Under the pieces are notes generated by a model that was not told the DNA's origin, searched no databases, and saw only the letters and a list, made by a program, of their open reading frames with translations. From assembly GCF_030539665.1 (NCBI RefSeq), contig NZ_JAUNXR010000003.1, positions 1-58,325 on the forward strand: a stretch of 58,325 bases of DNA, read 5' to 3'. Position numbers and translations under genes: made by a program. The stretch is from Methanobrevibacter sp. Lineage in GTDB: Archaea; Methanobacteriota; Methanobacteria; Methanobacteriales; Methanobacteriaceae. This document shows, piece by piece, positions 45,789-54,573 of this stretch; the stretch's first letter is position 1; the number at the start of each line of letters is the position of its first letter.

Positions 45789-46280
45789 ATGGACAGCAGT
45801 GAAGCGATTTATAATGGGATTAAAGATGCAGGAATAGACTTCATTGTAAGTGTTCCCTGTGTCAATCTAACACGATTGTTGAATATGATTGATGAAGACG
45901 ATGAAATAACACATATTCCAGTTACACGTGAAGAGGAAGGAATTGGAATATGCGCAGGGGCATATATGGGTGGAAAAAAAACAGCCATACTAATGCAGAA
46001 TTCCGGTCTTGGAAACTGTATAAATGCCTTAAAGTCCTTAACTGAATTGTATCATTTTCCATTAGTGATGATAATGAGCCATAGAGGGACTGAAGGGGAG
46101 CAAATTTGTGGACAGGTTCCTATGGGGGAGTCAACACCATCAATACTGGAAGGAATGAAATATGATTACCATAAACCTGAAACTCCAGAAGAAGCCTATG
46201 GAAACGTTAAGAACTCATGGATTGAAAGTGAAAAGACTGGAAAACCAGTGTCCATATTATTGGAAATAAAATATTGGTGA
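45789..46280 (+). CDS. comD: Sulfopyruvate decarboxylase, alpha subunit
   Basis: With ComE it decarboxylates sulfopyruvate to sulfoacetaldehyde in coenzyme M biosynthesis, using thiamine diphosphate. The 163-aa protein is the pyrimidine-binding half of a split ThDP enzyme: [32 protein letters not shown] carrying the conserved glutamate for the aminopyrimidine, and [18 protein letters not shown]. Phosphonopyruvate decarboxylase is similar, but the split gene pair and the presence of comA nearby favour ComD. It is followed by comE with a 4-bp gap. Confidence 0.9.
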   Translation: MDSSEAIYNGIKDAGIDFIVSVPCVNLTRLLNMIDEDDEITHIPVTREEEGIGICAGAYMGGKKTAILMQNSGLGNCINALKSLTELYHFPLVMIMSHRGTEGEQICGQVPMGESTPSILEGMKYDYHKPETPEEAYGNVKNSWIESEKTGKPVSILLEIKYW

Positions 46281-46284
46281 TGTT

Positions 46285-46827
46285 ATGTTTAGAAGAGATG
46301 CGATTGTAAATATAATGAAAGATATAAGTGACGAATTGATTGTCTGCAATATAGGCGTTCCTTCTAAAGAATTGCATGATGTGAAAGACAGGAACGAAAA
46401 CTTTTACATGATCGGTTCAATGGGGCTTGCATCATCAATAGGTCTTGGATTAGCTGCAGCTATTAAAGATAGAAACATTGTGGTTATAGATGGTGACGGA
46501 TCTGTTTTGATGAATTTGGGAAGTCTTGTGACAGTGTTTGCACAAAATCCAAAAAACTTAACATGGATTGTAATCAACAACGGAGCATATGGCTCTACAG
46601 GAAATCAGGACACATATGCACAGAAAGTAGACATTTTAGAAATGGCCAAAGGAGTTGGTTTTGAAGATGCACACAACTACGAGGACATTAATCTAAAAGA
46701 AATATTGAAAAATGAGAAATGCAGTTTTATCAACTACCCGGTTGATGCGGGAAACAGTGCTGCACCAAATATTGAATTAACTCCTGAAGAAATAAAAGAA
46801 AGGTTTATGAATGTAATAAAAAAATGA
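46285..46827 (+). CDS. comE: Sulfopyruvate decarboxylase, beta subunit
   Basis: The diphosphate-binding half of the enzyme, 180 aa. The ThDP motif GDG...NN is in IDGDGSVLMNLGSLVTVFAQ followed by VINNGAYGSTGNQ. IGSMGLASSIGLGLA precedes it, as in the decarboxylase family. The ribosome site GGTGAT contains the comD stop codon, so the subunits are made at a matched rate. It converges with hdrA with 50 bp between stops; that spacer has A/T tracts able to end both transcripts. Confidence 0.9.
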   Translation: MFRRDAIVNIMKDISDELIVCNIGVPSKELHDVKDRNENFYMIGSMGLASSIGLGLAAAIKDRNIVVIDGDGSVLMNLGSLVTVFAQNPKNLTWIVINNGAYGSTGNQDTYAQKVDILEMAKGVGFEDAHNYEDINLKEILKNEKCSFINYPVDAGNSAAPNIELTPEEIKERFMNVIKK

Positions 46828-46877
46828 ATAATCAATTCTTTAATTTTTAATAAAAAAAAAGGAAAAAAATAAAAGAA

Positions 46878-49187
46878 TTAAGCTCCTAATTCATTTAATT
46901 CTTTAATTTTTTCATCAAAGTCAGTTAATTTTTTAGCTAATCCTGTGAAATAAGGAATATAAACTTTAGAGAAAGCCAATCTTTCAGGATTTTGGTTTGA
47001 GTCTGAAAGTCTCTTTTTAACCCTTTCAACCTTTCTTTCAACTTCCTCATACATCAAATCTCCAGGAAATTCACCAATGAATACGCCGTCAGCGCCGTTT
47101 TCTAAAGCATGATTGATATGTCTTGGCCTTACACGGTTTACTGAATGAACTTTGATTATATGAATGGATTCAGGATATTTCAAACGGTTGACCCCAATAT
47201 TATCGGCAGCAGTATAACCTATATTATCTAAAAATACTAGAATCATGCGCTCATTTTCTTCTTTTTTCTCCAGAATACCATTAATTGTTGCCATGATTTT
47301 CTCATCAATGTTACCGTTTACTGTAATGGCCGTATTTTTACATGCGGTCAAACACTTTCCACATCCAGTACAACTCATCGGATCTATTTCAATCTTATTT
47401 TCATTAATTGACATTGACTTGAATTTGCAGCGCATTATACAGTTACCGCAAAGCTCACATTTTTCATCGTCAATTTCTGCAATGAACGGTTCGATTTCCA
47501 CACCAGCATAATTGTATTCAGCAACTTTTGAAGCGGCTGCAGTTGCCTGCATGATTGATTCTGTTATATCCTTCGGATCCTGTGCTGTTCCACAAACAAA
47601 GGTTCCCTGAAGGTCTGTTGTTACAGGTTTGATTTTTGGATGGGATTCCTTTATGAAATTATCTTCAGTGACTCCGACATTTAGAATATCTGCAATTTCT
47701 TTTGTACCTTCTGACGGTTCCATAGCAGTGGATAAAACAACCATGTCTGCCTCAATCTCGGAAAATTCCTTTTTGAGAGTATCTTCAACCCGAACGATGT
47801 AGTTATCTCCTTTTTTAACAACTTCTCCTGGCCTTCCACGTATAAACCTCACACCACTTGCCTGAGAATGCTTATAATATTTTTCATACATTCCTGGGGT
47901 CCTGACATCAGTATAACAAATTACAATGTCAGTATCTGGATATTTATGTTTGATAATGTTAGCGTTTTTAAGGGCAACCATACAGCATATTTTAGAACAA
48001 TATTTATGGCCATCTGGCTTTTCATCCCTTGAACCTACACACTGTATCATAACAACCCTTTTGGGAACATCCCCGTTCTTTTTAAGAAGTTTTCCTTTTG
48101 TTGGACCGTTTACTCCAGTAATACGTCCCAGTTCAGATTGTGTGATTACATCATCGTATCTGTCATAGCCGTATTCTGGCCTCTTGTTTGGATCAAACAA
48201 CTGATGACCAGTAGCTAAGATTAGTGAACCTACACTTAAAGGAGTCTTTTCACTTTTTCCCTTAAGCTTTATTGCATGCATAGGACATACCTTTACACAT
48301 TCGGCACATTGAGTGCAGCTATCCATATCAATAGCATATGCTTCTGGATATGATTGTCCGAATGGCCTGTAAATAGCTTTTCTATTGGATAGATTATCGT
48401 TCCAGTCATTTGGAACTTCAACTTCACAAGCTTCCGCACATTTTCCGCAAGCAATACATTTGTCCGGATTTACATACCTTGGAAACTGTTCCAGAATTAG
48501 GTTGTAAGTTCCTGCCCTTCTCTCAGCATCCACAACCTTTGTGTTGGTCATCACATCAATATTCTCATTCCAGACCACTTCGTTGAGGATTGGATTCAAT
48601 AAACACATTCCGCACTCTTCAGCTATTTTAACTGGAGAAAACACCTTACCTATCTTTGCCATATGCCCTCCAATTGATGGGCTTTGTTCAATCAAGGTAA
48701 CCTTTGTCCCTTGTTTAGCCAAGGACAATGCAGCATTCATTCCTGCAATTCCACCACCAATAACTGCAACCTCATTTGGCGTTTGACAATAGATTGGATT
48801 TACTGCATCAGATTGTTTGACTTTTTCGATGGAAGCGTTGATTAAAGTAATTGCCTTTTTAGTTGCCTTTTCACAATCATCATGAACCCAAGAACACTGT
48901 TCACGAATATTGGCCATATCCATCAAATAAGGATTTAAAGGTTTTACATAATCCTGGAAAGTTTTCTCATGACTAATCGGTGAGCATGCAGCTACGACAA
49001 CACGATCCAAATCATGCTCAAAAATAGCATCCCGAATAATCTTCCTACCATTTAACGAACAAAGATTTTCAAATTGTTCCACAACCGCAACATCCAATGA
49101 TTCTTTAACTTTGTCAATATCTACAATATCTGAGATATTTCCACCGCATTCACAAATAAATACTCCTACTTTTAAATCATCAGCCAT
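46878..49187 (-). CDS. HdrA-like subunit with fused, cysteine-less MvhD domain
   Basis: A 769-aa HdrA-type iron-sulfur flavoprotein. Seen in order: N-terminal cluster region ICECGGNI; FAD Rossmann VAVIGGGIAGMNAALSLA; ferredoxin motifs CIACGKCAEAC and CTQCAECVKVCP; the HdrA hallmark YCSKICCMVALKNA; then CELCGNCIMRC and CTGCGKCLTAC. Residues 648-769 align with MvhD, the 2Fe-2S subunit linking Hdr to hydrogenase. But all its cysteines are replaced (VFLDNIG, VHSVNR and GEFPGDL for the usual FCCNWC, MCSGR and GCxxGDC), so this domain cannot hold a cluster. It is the last gene of comA-comF-hdrC-hdrB-hdrA. Probably a paralogue specialised for CoM synthesis, not the main methanogenic HdrA (inference). 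GGGAGGT precedes the ATG. Confidence 0.85.
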   Translation of the reverse strand: MADDLKVGVFICECGGNISDIVDIDKVKESLDVAVVEQFENLCSLNGRKIIRDAIFEHDLDRVVVAACSPISHEKTFQDYVKPLNPYLMDMANIREQCSWVHDDCEKATKKAITLINASIEKVKQSDAVNPIYCQTPNEVAVIGGGIAGMNAALSLAKQGTKVTLIEQSPSIGGHMAKIGKVFSPVKIAEECGMCLLNPILNEVVWNENIDVMTNTKVVDAERRAGTYNLILEQFPRYVNPDKCIACGKCAEACEVEVPNDWNDNLSNRKAIYRPFGQSYPEAYAIDMDSCTQCAECVKVCPMHAIKLKGKSEKTPLSVGSLILATGHQLFDPNKRPEYGYDRYDDVITQSELGRITGVNGPTKGKLLKKNGDVPKRVVMIQCVGSRDEKPDGHKYCSKICCMVALKNANIIKHKYPDTDIVICYTDVRTPGMYEKYYKHSQASGVRFIRGRPGEVVKKGDNYIVRVEDTLKKEFSEIEADMVVLSTAMEPSEGTKEIADILNVGVTEDNFIKESHPKIKPVTTDLQGTFVCGTAQDPKDITESIMQATAAASKVAEYNYAGVEIEPFIAEIDDEKCELCGNCIMRCKFKSMSINENKIEIDPMSCTGCGKCLTACKNTAITVNGNIDEKIMATINGILEKKEENERMILVFLDNIGYTAADNIGVNRLKYPESIHIIKVHSVNRVRPRHINHALENGADGVFIGEFPGDLMYEEVERKVERVKKRLSDSNQNPERLAFSKVYIPYFTGLAKKLTDFDEKIKELNELGA

Positions 49188-49200
49188 AATTATACCTCCC

Positions 49201-50139
49201 TTAAATTTTCTCCTTCAAATCGGTTAATTTAGATTCAACAGGAACAGTATGGGTCTGTGTTCCAATAACCTTTCTAAAATCAGCACCCATTACAATAGCT
49301 AAGAACTGTGAAATGTTCAAATGAATCATGTCAAAATCTTCACCAATGTTTTCACCAATCAAATTCTGGTACCTGTCAAACTGAACATGGCAGTTTGGAC
49401 ACAAGTGGATTAGAATGTCAACATCATCCTCTTTTAATGCCCTCAGCTTATCTTCAGTAACCTTTAATGAAAGTTCCTTGTTCGAATATCTTTGCCTAAA
49501 ACCAGATCCGCAAGTTGTTCTTTTATGATCATAGAACCCGATGGTTTTACAACCTGCAGCTTCAACAAGCTCATCCAATATTAGAGGGTTTCTAAATCCT
49601 CCAATAGTGTCGTCATAATGAACTTTACAGTAATGGCAACCGTGATGAGTGGCTATTTTAAAATCGCTTAAATCGTATTTTAGATGGTTGGAAATCTCAT
49701 CCTTTTTATTATATAAAATATCCACAACGTGAAAAATATTTTCGCTAGAGTCTGTAGAATCTTTTTCATAGACCAAATGTGCCAAATCTGATTCTTTAAA
49801 AACTTCATTTACCTTATCTCGAACCTCGTCCTTGTTATTGAGAATGTTGGCTACTTTTTTATTGATTGCATAACAAGTAGCGCACATCATCACAAGATTG
49901 GGTCTGTTGATGTTTTGAGCTATCTTAAAATTACGTGCTCCAAGAGTTGTTGTAGTAAATTGATCAAAAACATCAGAATAATGTCCCAAACCAGTACAGC
50001 ATGTTTGGTGAGGGGAAACCTCATAGTCAACCCCCAATTTATCAAAAACAAACTTGGTGGATGACTCTATTCCAGGATATTCTACACTTACAAGGCAACT
50101 CTTAAATAAAAGAATATCTTTATCAGGTATTTTCTTCAT
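49201..50139 (-). CDS. HdrB-like subunit with one altered CCG motif
   Basis: A 312-aa HdrB-type protein; HdrB holds two non-cubane 4Fe-4S clusters that cleave the CoM-CoB disulfide. CCG motif 1 is intact: C in LLFKSCLVSVEYPG, CC in HQTCCTGLG, and CxxC in MCATCYA. Motif 2 has GCHYC, then TTCGSG where CCG is expected, then LCPNCH, so one of the five expected ligands is threonine and an extra cysteine occurs in GCHYC. It lies 13 bp upstream of hdrA and 2 bp after hdrC. The substitution suggests a modified second cluster and perhaps a different disulfide or sulfur substrate. Confidence 0.85.
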   Translation of the reverse strand: MKKIPDKDILLFKSCLVSVEYPGIESSTKFVFDKLGVDYEVSPHQTCCTGLGHYSDVFDQFTTTTLGARNFKIAQNINRPNLVMMCATCYAINKKVANILNNKDEVRDKVNEVFKESDLAHLVYEKDSTDSSENIFHVVDILYNKKDEISNHLKYDLSDFKIATHHGCHYCKVHYDDTIGGFRNPLILDELVEAAGCKTIGFYDHKRTTCGSGFRQRYSNKELSLKVTEDKLRALKEDDVDILIHLCPNCHVQFDRYQNLIGENIGEDFDMIHLNISQFLAIVMGADFRKVIGTQTHTVPVESKLTDLKEKI

Positions 50140-50141
50140 GT

Positions 50142-50732
50142 TTACAACTCATTAGATTTTCTAACTTTTTCTATTCTCTCTTTAAATCCGCAATTTGTCA
50201 AAATTAGGGAAACCTCATCAATTACCTCTTGTGGAGGGGTTACTGGGTCGAGGTTTAGTTCGTTTCTGATTTCTCCAAGGTGTTGTCTGAATTCCCACCA
50301 TCCTTCAACATCTTCTCTGATGTCAGGATAAAAATTTTCAGGGATTGCACCAATAGCTGCACTGTAGTAACTATCTGCAAAACCCAAATATTCGTACAGC
50401 TTATCATATGCCAAATCTTTACTTATTGCAAATTGTTTTAAAATTTGATTTACTTCACATACGCTGTTTCCAACTGGACATGTACTGTGGCATGTATAAC
50501 AGTAGAAACAGTTCCAAATGTTTTCGTCTTCAATTAATGTTTCGTCTCCTTGAAGAACTCTTTCAATAATGTCTCTGGGATTATAATCGGAGTGTTTTGC
50601 TGATGGACATGTTGATGTACACATACCGCACTGAACGCATTTTAAAACTCCATCCTCCTTTGAAGACTTGATATCGTTGATTATCTCCTCCACAAAATTA
50701 AGTGGAGTGTCTGTGATTTTTTGAACTTTCAT
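50142..50732 (-). CDS. HdrC-like iron-sulfur subunit
   Basis: A 196-aa HdrC-type protein with two regular 4Fe-4S motifs, CVQCGMCTSTCPSAKHSDYN and CFYCYTCHSTCPVGNSV, the classical C-x2-C-x2-C-x3-CP pattern. It would pass electrons between HdrA and HdrB. The usual HdrC helix pattern PRDIIERVLQGDETL follows motif 1. The C-terminal 60 residues (GWWEFRQHLGEIRNEL onward) are typical of the family. It starts 9 bp after comF. Confidence 0.88.
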   Translation of the reverse strand: MKVQKITDTPLNFVEEIINDIKSSKEDGVLKCVQCGMCTSTCPSAKHSDYNPRDIIERVLQGDETLIEDENIWNCFYCYTCHSTCPVGNSVCEVNQILKQFAISKDLAYDKLYEYLGFADSYYSAAIGAIPENFYPDIREDVEGWWEFRQHLGEIRNELNLDPVTPPQEVIDEVSLILTNCGFKERIEKVRKSNEL

Positions 50733-50741
50733 TTGATCACA

Positions 50742-51989
50742 CTACAATAAAAATTCCTTATTCATAATCATTTTTTTAAGCTTTGATGATAGTTTGTTTC
50801 CTCTTAAAACATCAGATTGCCTGCATATAATTGGAATATCATATTCATTGTCTTCAATTTCCAAATTAACAGAACCTGTGTTCATTTTTATTGCGCCCTT
50901 TCTGCAGTAGTGAGCGCAGATTCCACAACCGAAACATCTGTATTGATCAATCCTTTTATCATATAGAGCATTTGTTGGGCATATATCTTCAACAGAACAG
51001 TCATTACACTTATCACATTTGGTTCTGTTGAGTCTTGGCCTTAGGTCATAATTGCCCCATGCGTCTCCATAAGTCATTTCACCAATTGGAAAACGTCCAT
51101 CAATATCTGCAACTGTAAGTGGAATGTCCTTATTTTGAACTAGTAAACCGTTATAAATCTCCTCATTTAAAACAGGAATTGGAACAGCTACGGTATCATA
51201 AACTTCTCCACCTTCACCTGTCTTAAATCCGCCGATGTATGTGGAATCCATTTCTTTTAGATTTCCTGTAAGCATCAAGTTCGGTTTTTCAGAAGTGCTC
51301 CTTGTCCCGTTTCCAATAACCAAACCCTCAGCCCCATTTAGAAGGATTTTGGTACCGAATTTGATTATGTTCTGATTTGGGTCATTTTGAAGAGGATTTA
51401 GATCTCCACAACCTGAAAATGTCAAGCCGGAAAATGGTCCCTCAAGAGGAATAGCAGAGAATATTGAAGAAACCGGCTGGTTGGAAGGATTGGTAAATGC
51501 TGTGTAATTTTTGAATGCCATTCTTGTTCCGAATAGTTGCGCATTTGGAATTTCGCTGATGTTTGTGGTGGATTCTATAATTTCTCCGTCAATTGTCTCC
51601 ACCATAACCTCAATGTCCTTTCCTTCAAGTATTTCCTTAAATAAAAATCCTCCACCATAACTTGAATCGTTTATTGCCTTGCTGGTTCCGTTAACAATTA
51701 GATCAACAGATCCCAAACGTTCATTAGGGCAAGGCCCCACATTGCCTGGAACACCGTTCAGATATATGTTTTTAGCTCTAACGAAGCTACCCTGTTCAGC
51801 CACAATTATATTAAATACTGCTGCAGTTCCACTCATTACACCGCAGGTTCCAGTTGTGATTACATCGACTTCATCAAATTCAGGCGCTTCATCATTTTCA
51901 ATCATGTTTTTGAATTCTTCGGCTGTGTAAATATTACAGTCATCATTTTCTATTTTTTTATTGATTTCCTCAATAGTCCTATTTTGCAA
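50742..51989 (-). CDS. comF: Methanogenesis marker 16 / ComF (COG1900-type) metalloprotein
   Basis: A DUF39 (COG1900) protein of 415 aa with a C-terminal ferredoxin part. The core has ITTGTCGVMSGTAAVFNI, GVPGNVGPCPNERLG and LTFSGCGDLNPL, each with a conserved cysteine. The tail has two cluster motifs, CDKCNDCSVEDICPT and CFGCGICAHYC. The family is methanogenesis marker 16; its Methanocaldococcus member has been proposed to turn sulfoacetaldehyde into coenzyme M. Location right after comA agrees. The real start is most likely TTG at 51989, spaced 4 bases from AGGTGGT; the GTG at 51998 lies inside that site. Confidence 0.82.
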   Translation of the reverse strand: MQNRTIEEINKKIENDDCNIYTAEEFKNMIENDEAPEFDEVDVITTGTCGVMSGTAAVFNIIVAEQGSFVRAKNIYLNGVPGNVGPCPNERLGSVDLIVNGTSKAINDSSYGGGFLFKEILEGKDIEVMVETIDGEIIESTTNISEIPNAQLFGTRMAFKNYTAFTNPSNQPVSSIFSAIPLEGPFSGLTFSGCGDLNPLQNDPNQNIIKFGTKILLNGAEGLVIGNGTRSTSEKPNLMLTGNLKEMDSTYIGGFKTGEGGEVYDTVAVPIPVLNEEIYNGLLVQNKDIPLTVADIDGRFPIGEMTYGDAWGNYDLRPRLNRTKCDKCNDCSVEDICPTNALYDKRIDQYRCFGCGICAHYCRKGAIKMNTGSVNLEIEDNEYDIPIICRQSDVLRGNKLSSKLKKMIMNKEFLL

Positions 51990-52014
51990 TATTACCACCT
52001 AAAATATGTTGTTT

Positions 52015-52788
52015 CTATTCTATCTTGCCAAAAGTGTCTCCCCTTAATCCTCTTCTAATGGTTTCAAGAGAAGTGATGTCCTCTGTAGAAATGTTTCCTA
52101 GATTAACGTCTTTTCCAACATTCAGAACAAAGAAAATCTGTTGATCTTTATTAGGGGCTTCCCACAATATTCTATCATTGTCAACGCCATCTAAAATGAC
52201 ATTGATCTCATCTTCCTTAACATTTCCTGCCTTATCATATATTCCAATATTCTTTCCACCTTCACGGGCTTCAACGATGATGTATGAAGAGCCTGCTTCC
52301 AATTCATTGTTCATCATTTTAACCCTTTCATAAATATCTATCTCTTTATCGAGTTCCGGATTTTTCTTACCCACTTCAGATAGGACCTGAAAACCTTCTT
52401 TCTTTGCACGTTTTATTGCATCAAGTTTGGTTTCATGATCTATATCGCATGAACCGTCAGATATTTCTACGGCGGGAAAGCCCAATTCACGAGCTTCTTG
52501 GAAAAACTCATCTAATTTGTCGTTATGATAAGCAAGCTCAAATAATGTTCCTCCAGTATAAGGAACTATGTCATGAGATTTATACATGCCAACCTTGTCT
52601 TTAATGACTTCCCTATCATGAACTATGCTAGTCCCCCAACCGAATTTTACAAAATCAACATAATTTCCAGCTATTTTCATTAAACTGTCAGCTGTTTCAA
52701 GCCCTAAACCTTTATCAAGAACCATTGTTATCCCTTTGGTTCTTGGTTTATTTTCACGTTCTATAAATAAAAAATCAAATGCATTCAA
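52015..52788 (-). CDS. comA: Phosphosulfolactate synthase
   Basis: First step of coenzyme M biosynthesis: adds sulfite to phosphoenolpyruvate to make (R)-phosphosulfolactate. The 257-aa protein is a TIM barrel with the family stretches TMVLDKGLGLETADSLM, YVDFVKFGWGTSIV, PYTGGTLFELAYH and AVEISDGSCDI, and the acid-rich IIVEAREGGKNIGIYD. It starts at TTG 52788, close behind GTGAT. It heads the operon that runs through comF and hdrCBA. Some Methanobrevibacter cannot make CoM and need it supplied; this locus suggests the present organism can, although comB and comC are not in the window. Confidence 0.92.
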   Translation of the reverse strand: MNAFDFLFIERENKPRTKGITMVLDKGLGLETADSLMKIAGNYVDFVKFGWGTSIVHDREVIKDKVGMYKSHDIVPYTGGTLFELAYHNDKLDEFFQEARELGFPAVEISDGSCDIDHETKLDAIKRAKKEGFQVLSEVGKKNPELDKEIDIYERVKMMNNELEAGSSYIIVEAREGGKNIGIYDKAGNVKEDEINVILDGVDNDRILWEAPNKDQQIFFVLNVGKDVNLGNISTEDITSLETIRRGLRGDTFGKIE

Positions 52789-52926
52789 AATATCACAACA
52801 AATAATTCAGTATAAGTATAATATTAAAAAAGAATTAAATTAACTTTTCTATATTTCATAACTATTGTTATAAAAATTAAAATCAAATAATCGAATAACA
52901 TGCAGAAAATTAAAAAAAAAAATGAA

Positions 52927-53949
52927 TTATAATAATTCACTTCTTAAATCGATTGTGTCTTTTAAATCAGGACCTGTTGAAATAATAGTAACAGGAACGC
53001 CTGTTTCTGCTTCAATCTCATTAATGAAAGCTTTAGTTTCAGGAGACAAATCAGAATAACTTTGAGTTCTAGCACAATCAGGGTAAAGTCTATCTACACA
53101 AGTTAAAGCTATTTGGGTTGCACCATTAATCCTACAGGACTCTTTAGCCAATTCCATATCAAAGTAACCAACACGACGACGACGTCCGGTTACAACACCA
53201 TACTCTTCAAGTCCTTTAGATTCTGCTTCATCCTGAGACATTTCAGTAGGGAACGGTCCTTCTCCAACACGAGTAATATATGCTTTGAATACATTAATTA
53301 CCTCATCTACTTTAGTTGGACCAACACCTACATCAGCAGCAAATGTACTTGCAGTAGTATCTTTACTAGTAACAAATGGATAAGTTCCATAGTATAAAGA
53401 CAATGCAAATCCTTGAGAACCTTCTATAAATACATCTTCACCATTGTCAAGAGTTTCATTAACAGCAAATGAAACATCCAACAAATAATCTTCAAGTTCT
53501 GGAACATCCTTAGCTAATTTAATGCTTCTCATTACCCTATCAGAATTAGCCGGACCACATCCGGATCCAGTACTACCAATTTTTTTGTATAAATGTTCTG
53601 AACCTTTATCTCTTACTCTATGATCATCAGTAATAATTGCAGCTCTTGGATCTACAAATGTTCTTTCACTTACATTATATTTCTTTAAATCTTCGAATTC
53701 TTTGAATAAAACTTCAGGATCAACTAATACTCCTGCACCAATTAAAAGTTTTGCATCAGTATGAACAAATCCAGACGGAGTTAGTCTTAAACCGTATTTT
53801 TCACCATTAAATTCAACAGAGTGTCCTGCATTAGGACCTACTCCTGCACGAGCAATAATATCCGGTTTATCATGTTCACAAAGGTAAGTAATACATTTTC
53901 CCTTACCTTCATCACCCCATGCTCCACCTACTAAAATACTACAAGTCAT
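52927..53949 (-). CDS. purA: Adenylosuccinate synthetase
   Basis: Joins IMP and aspartate with GTP in AMP synthesis. At 340 aa it is the short archaeal form (bacterial enzymes have about 430). The GTP loop [11 protein letters not shown] is at residues 8-18, [10 protein letters not shown] follows, [11 protein letters not shown] is in the middle, and [12 protein letters not shown] lies near residue 250. GGAG precedes the ATG by 7 bases. It is separated from both neighbours by AT-rich spacers, so it is monocistronic. Confidence 0.94.
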   Translation of the reverse strand: MTCSILVGGAWGDEGKGKCITYLCEHDKPDIIARAGVGPNAGHSVEFNGEKYGLRLTPSGFVHTDAKLLIGAGVLVDPEVLFKEFEDLKKYNVSERTFVDPRAAIITDDHRVRDKGSEHLYKKIGSTGSGCGPANSDRVMRSIKLAKDVPELEDYLLDVSFAVNETLDNGEDVFIEGSQGFALSLYYGTYPFVTSKDTTASTFAADVGVGPTKVDEVINVFKAYITRVGEGPFPTEMSQDEAESKGLEEYGVVTGRRRRVGYFDMELAKESCRINGATQIALTCVDRLYPDCARTQSYSDLSPETKAFINEIEAETGVPVTIISTGPDLKDTIDLRSELL

Positions 53950-54042
53950 TTAAAAACTCCTTTGTATTAATTTGAAAATAAAAAAATTTTCACACCAGTA
54001 AAATAATTTATAATTAATATATTAAAAACTTTTTGAAAAAAA

Positions 54043-54573
54043 TTAAGCCTCTTCCAGAATATCCAAAAGATGAGTGAGATAAATAAATCTCAAATGTTTA
54101 AAAGTTTCATCATCCTCAAGAAAATAATCCAGAACAATAGAATTCATCTGCCTTAAAATGGCCAAATGAATGATATTCTTAATGTTCTCATCCACATATC
54201 CCCTAACAATCAATTCGCCAAATCCAATGGCTATTATTGACCAATCTACAGACAGAACAAGTTCATCAAAATCATAATCCTCAGCCAGCCTCAGAATATG
54301 ATCATACTCAATGATGGACTCGTTATAATCCTTTAAACTCAAATCCCAATAGTTAAGAATGTCCCTAATGTATTCTATTACCTGACCTTTAGGATTATCA
54401 TCAAGCCAGTCAACAAAATCTTCAAATATGAAGATGGCGGTCTCATTCCCGAAAGGAGACAAATAATTGGTGGAACTCCAGAAAAATTCAAAATTAGCTA
54501 TCCTAATGGCATTTGGATGTGGAATTACACCATGAAATTCACAATCTTCAGGAAATGCATACGATTCAATCAA
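54043..54573 (-). CDS. Hypothetical acidic protein, 176 aa
   Basis: Not recognised. It is rich in aromatic and acidic residues, with a beta-like N-terminal third (ANFEFFWSSTNYLSPF) and a mostly helical remainder (DILNYWDLSLKDYNESI, FKHLRFIYLTHLLDILEEA). No membrane span or metal motif. TTG at 54573 is the start: AAAGGAG lies 8 bases upstream, and the TTG overlaps the TGA of the previous gene. It is the last of four acidic genes following dapL; composition and arrangement resemble immunity-protein clusters, but no toxin is visible. Confidence 0.7.
   Translation of the reverse strand: MIESYAFPEDCEFHGVIPHPNAIRIANFEFFWSSTNYLSPFGNETAIFIFEDFVDWLDDNPKGQVIEYIRDILNYWDLSLKDYNESIIEYDHILRLAEDYDFDELVLSVDWSIIAIGFGELIVRGYVDENIKNIIHLAILRQMNSIVLDYFLEDDETFKHLRFIYLTHLLDILEEA

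Noticed and set aside
45789-46827. Phosphonopyruvate decarboxylase for the phosphonate-like module
   Set aside because: The enzyme is split into two subunits, as in ComDE, and lies near comA and comF, 40 kb from the LicD operon.
46878-49187. Selenocysteine or frameshift in hdrA
   Set aside because: The frame is continuous, and the missing cysteines in the C-terminal domain are ordinary codons, not TGA.
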